Shown piece by piece: positions 63,646 to 64,000 of a DNA stretch of 64,000 bases. The stretch's first letter is position 1. Every line of letters begins with the position of its first letter. A program made the position numbers and the translations under genes. The notes below the pieces were generated by a model. That model was not told the DNA's origin. It ran no database searches and was given only the letters and a program-made list of their open reading frames with translations. The DNA is taken from positions 19,811 to 83,810 of the forward strand of contig CAIVQO010000048.1 in the NCBI GenBank assembly GCA_903908065.1, read 5' to 3'. Origin of the DNA: an uncultured beta proteobacterium. GTDB taxonomy: Bacteria; Pseudomonadota; Gammaproteobacteria; Burkholderiales; Rhodocyclaceae.

Positions 63646-64000
63646 TCAGAACTTTCCGTCATCCACCTGCTCGGGCATGCCGCGCGGGATGTCGCCGAAG
63701 CCGAGGATGCGCCTGCCCTTGTGATCCTTGAGGAATTCCGCGGCGTCCTCGCGGTTGGCCAGCGGCACGAACTCGTGGCCCATCGGCCCGAGCACATCGG
63801 AGCCGGTCACGAAAAACGCCTTCCTTGCGTCGATGCGCGCGAGGCCGTAGAAATCCGTCACCCAGATCGCCGCCATGTCCTCGCGCCGGTGCCCGGCGGC
63901 GTATTTCGCCGGGTCATGCCAGAACTTGAACATGTCCTTGGCGCCGTCGAAGTGGTGCGCATGGCCGTCCTTGTAGACGATGGTCGCCACCCAGTTGGGA
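63646..64000 (-). CDS. nosL: NosL: nitrous oxide reductase copper chaperone, 5'-truncated by the window edge
   Basis: The visible 118 residues (the gene runs past base 64000) include NWVATIVYKDGHAHHFDGAKDMFKFW, the WVTDFYGLARIDARKAFFV stretch and GSDVLGPMGHEFVPL, all typical of NosL, a Cu(I)-binding lipoprotein that helps assemble the CuZ site of nitrous oxide reductase. The N-terminal lipobox and the CxMCxM copper motif are off the window. It lies upstream of nirN on the same strand, with 92 bases and an FNR-like site in between. Confidence 0.9.
   Translation of the reverse strand, partial: PNWVATIVYKDGHAHHFDGAKDMFKFWHDPAKYAAGHRREDMAAIWVTDFYGLARIDARKAFFVTGSDVLGPMGHEFVPLANREDAAEFLKDHKGRRILGFGDIPRGMPEQVDDGKF

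Overview
This window is GC-rich, densely coded chromosomal DNA from a facultatively denitrifying betaproteobacterium. Rhodocyclales (the Dechloromonas / Azonexus / Accumulibacter neighbourhood) is my best guess. The reasons are a phasin gene, a NirN-NosL denitrification edge, a 2-selenouridine synthase, an AlgZ/AlgR-like pair, and cytochrome b fused to NAD(P)H/flavin modules, a fusion I recall being reported for Ca. Accumulibacter. The assignment is inference; no rRNA is present.

Layout. 0-12.4 kb: 3' end of mnmH, a 2TM protein with a LytTR-type two-component pair, a methyltransferase, two class III nucleotide cyclases (one fused to a hemerythrin-like domain, one with GAF-GAF-PAS input), a Pat-like acyl-CoA synthetase/GNAT protein, tag and an acyl-CoA ligase. 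12.4-20.7 kb: a poorly explained intergenic stretch, a vapBC-type pair, an MFS carrier, a secreted Arg/Asp-rich protein, an AlkB-type monooxygenase, clpB with a sigma-32-like promoter, a catalase-like protein and DUF1304. 20.7-27.2 kb: phasin (apparently frameshifted at its end), molybdenum cofactor genes moaE-moaD-moeA-mobB, an ATP-grasp-like protein and a DinG-type helicase. 27.3-33.2 kb: a TAXI protein, two secreted alpha/beta hydrolases, a secretin-domain-like protein, metY and a Lys/Asp repeat protein. 33.3-39.0 kb: pgm and a tightly coupled FAD oxidase / Fe-S / FAD reductase operon. 39.1-41.1 kb: a decayed integrative element in the 3' end of tRNA-Asp. 41.2-45.9 kb: a semialdehyde dehydrogenase / GMC oxidoreductase / metallohydrolase operon and a nitroreductase.

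46.2-58.3 kb is the most interesting part, a respiratory island. It has a B-family heme-copper oxidase-like operon (small membrane protein, CuA subunit II, subunit I) whose subunit I carries Gln where oxygen reductases have the cross-linked Tyr. Heme O synthase and a SCO/SenC protein follow. Next come two paralogous cytochrome b fusion proteins flanking a small membrane-anchored protein: one carries 2x[4Fe-4S] plus an FlpD/MvhD domain, the other a [2Fe-2S] ferredoxin plus an FNR-like reductase. Beyond csp and infA lies a second, more divergent heme-copper subunit I, also without the Tyr, opposite another SCO gene. FNR/DNR-like sites precede several of these units. I read the island as a low-oxygen/NO-linked quinone-NAD(P)H-ferredoxin electron-transfer system with NO-reductase-like terminal enzymes; this is unproven.

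58.3-64 kb: a HicA-like protein, a solute-binding protein with a hybrid histidine kinase, nirN and the start-truncated nosL, which tie the region to denitrification and to the molybdenum cofactor genes.
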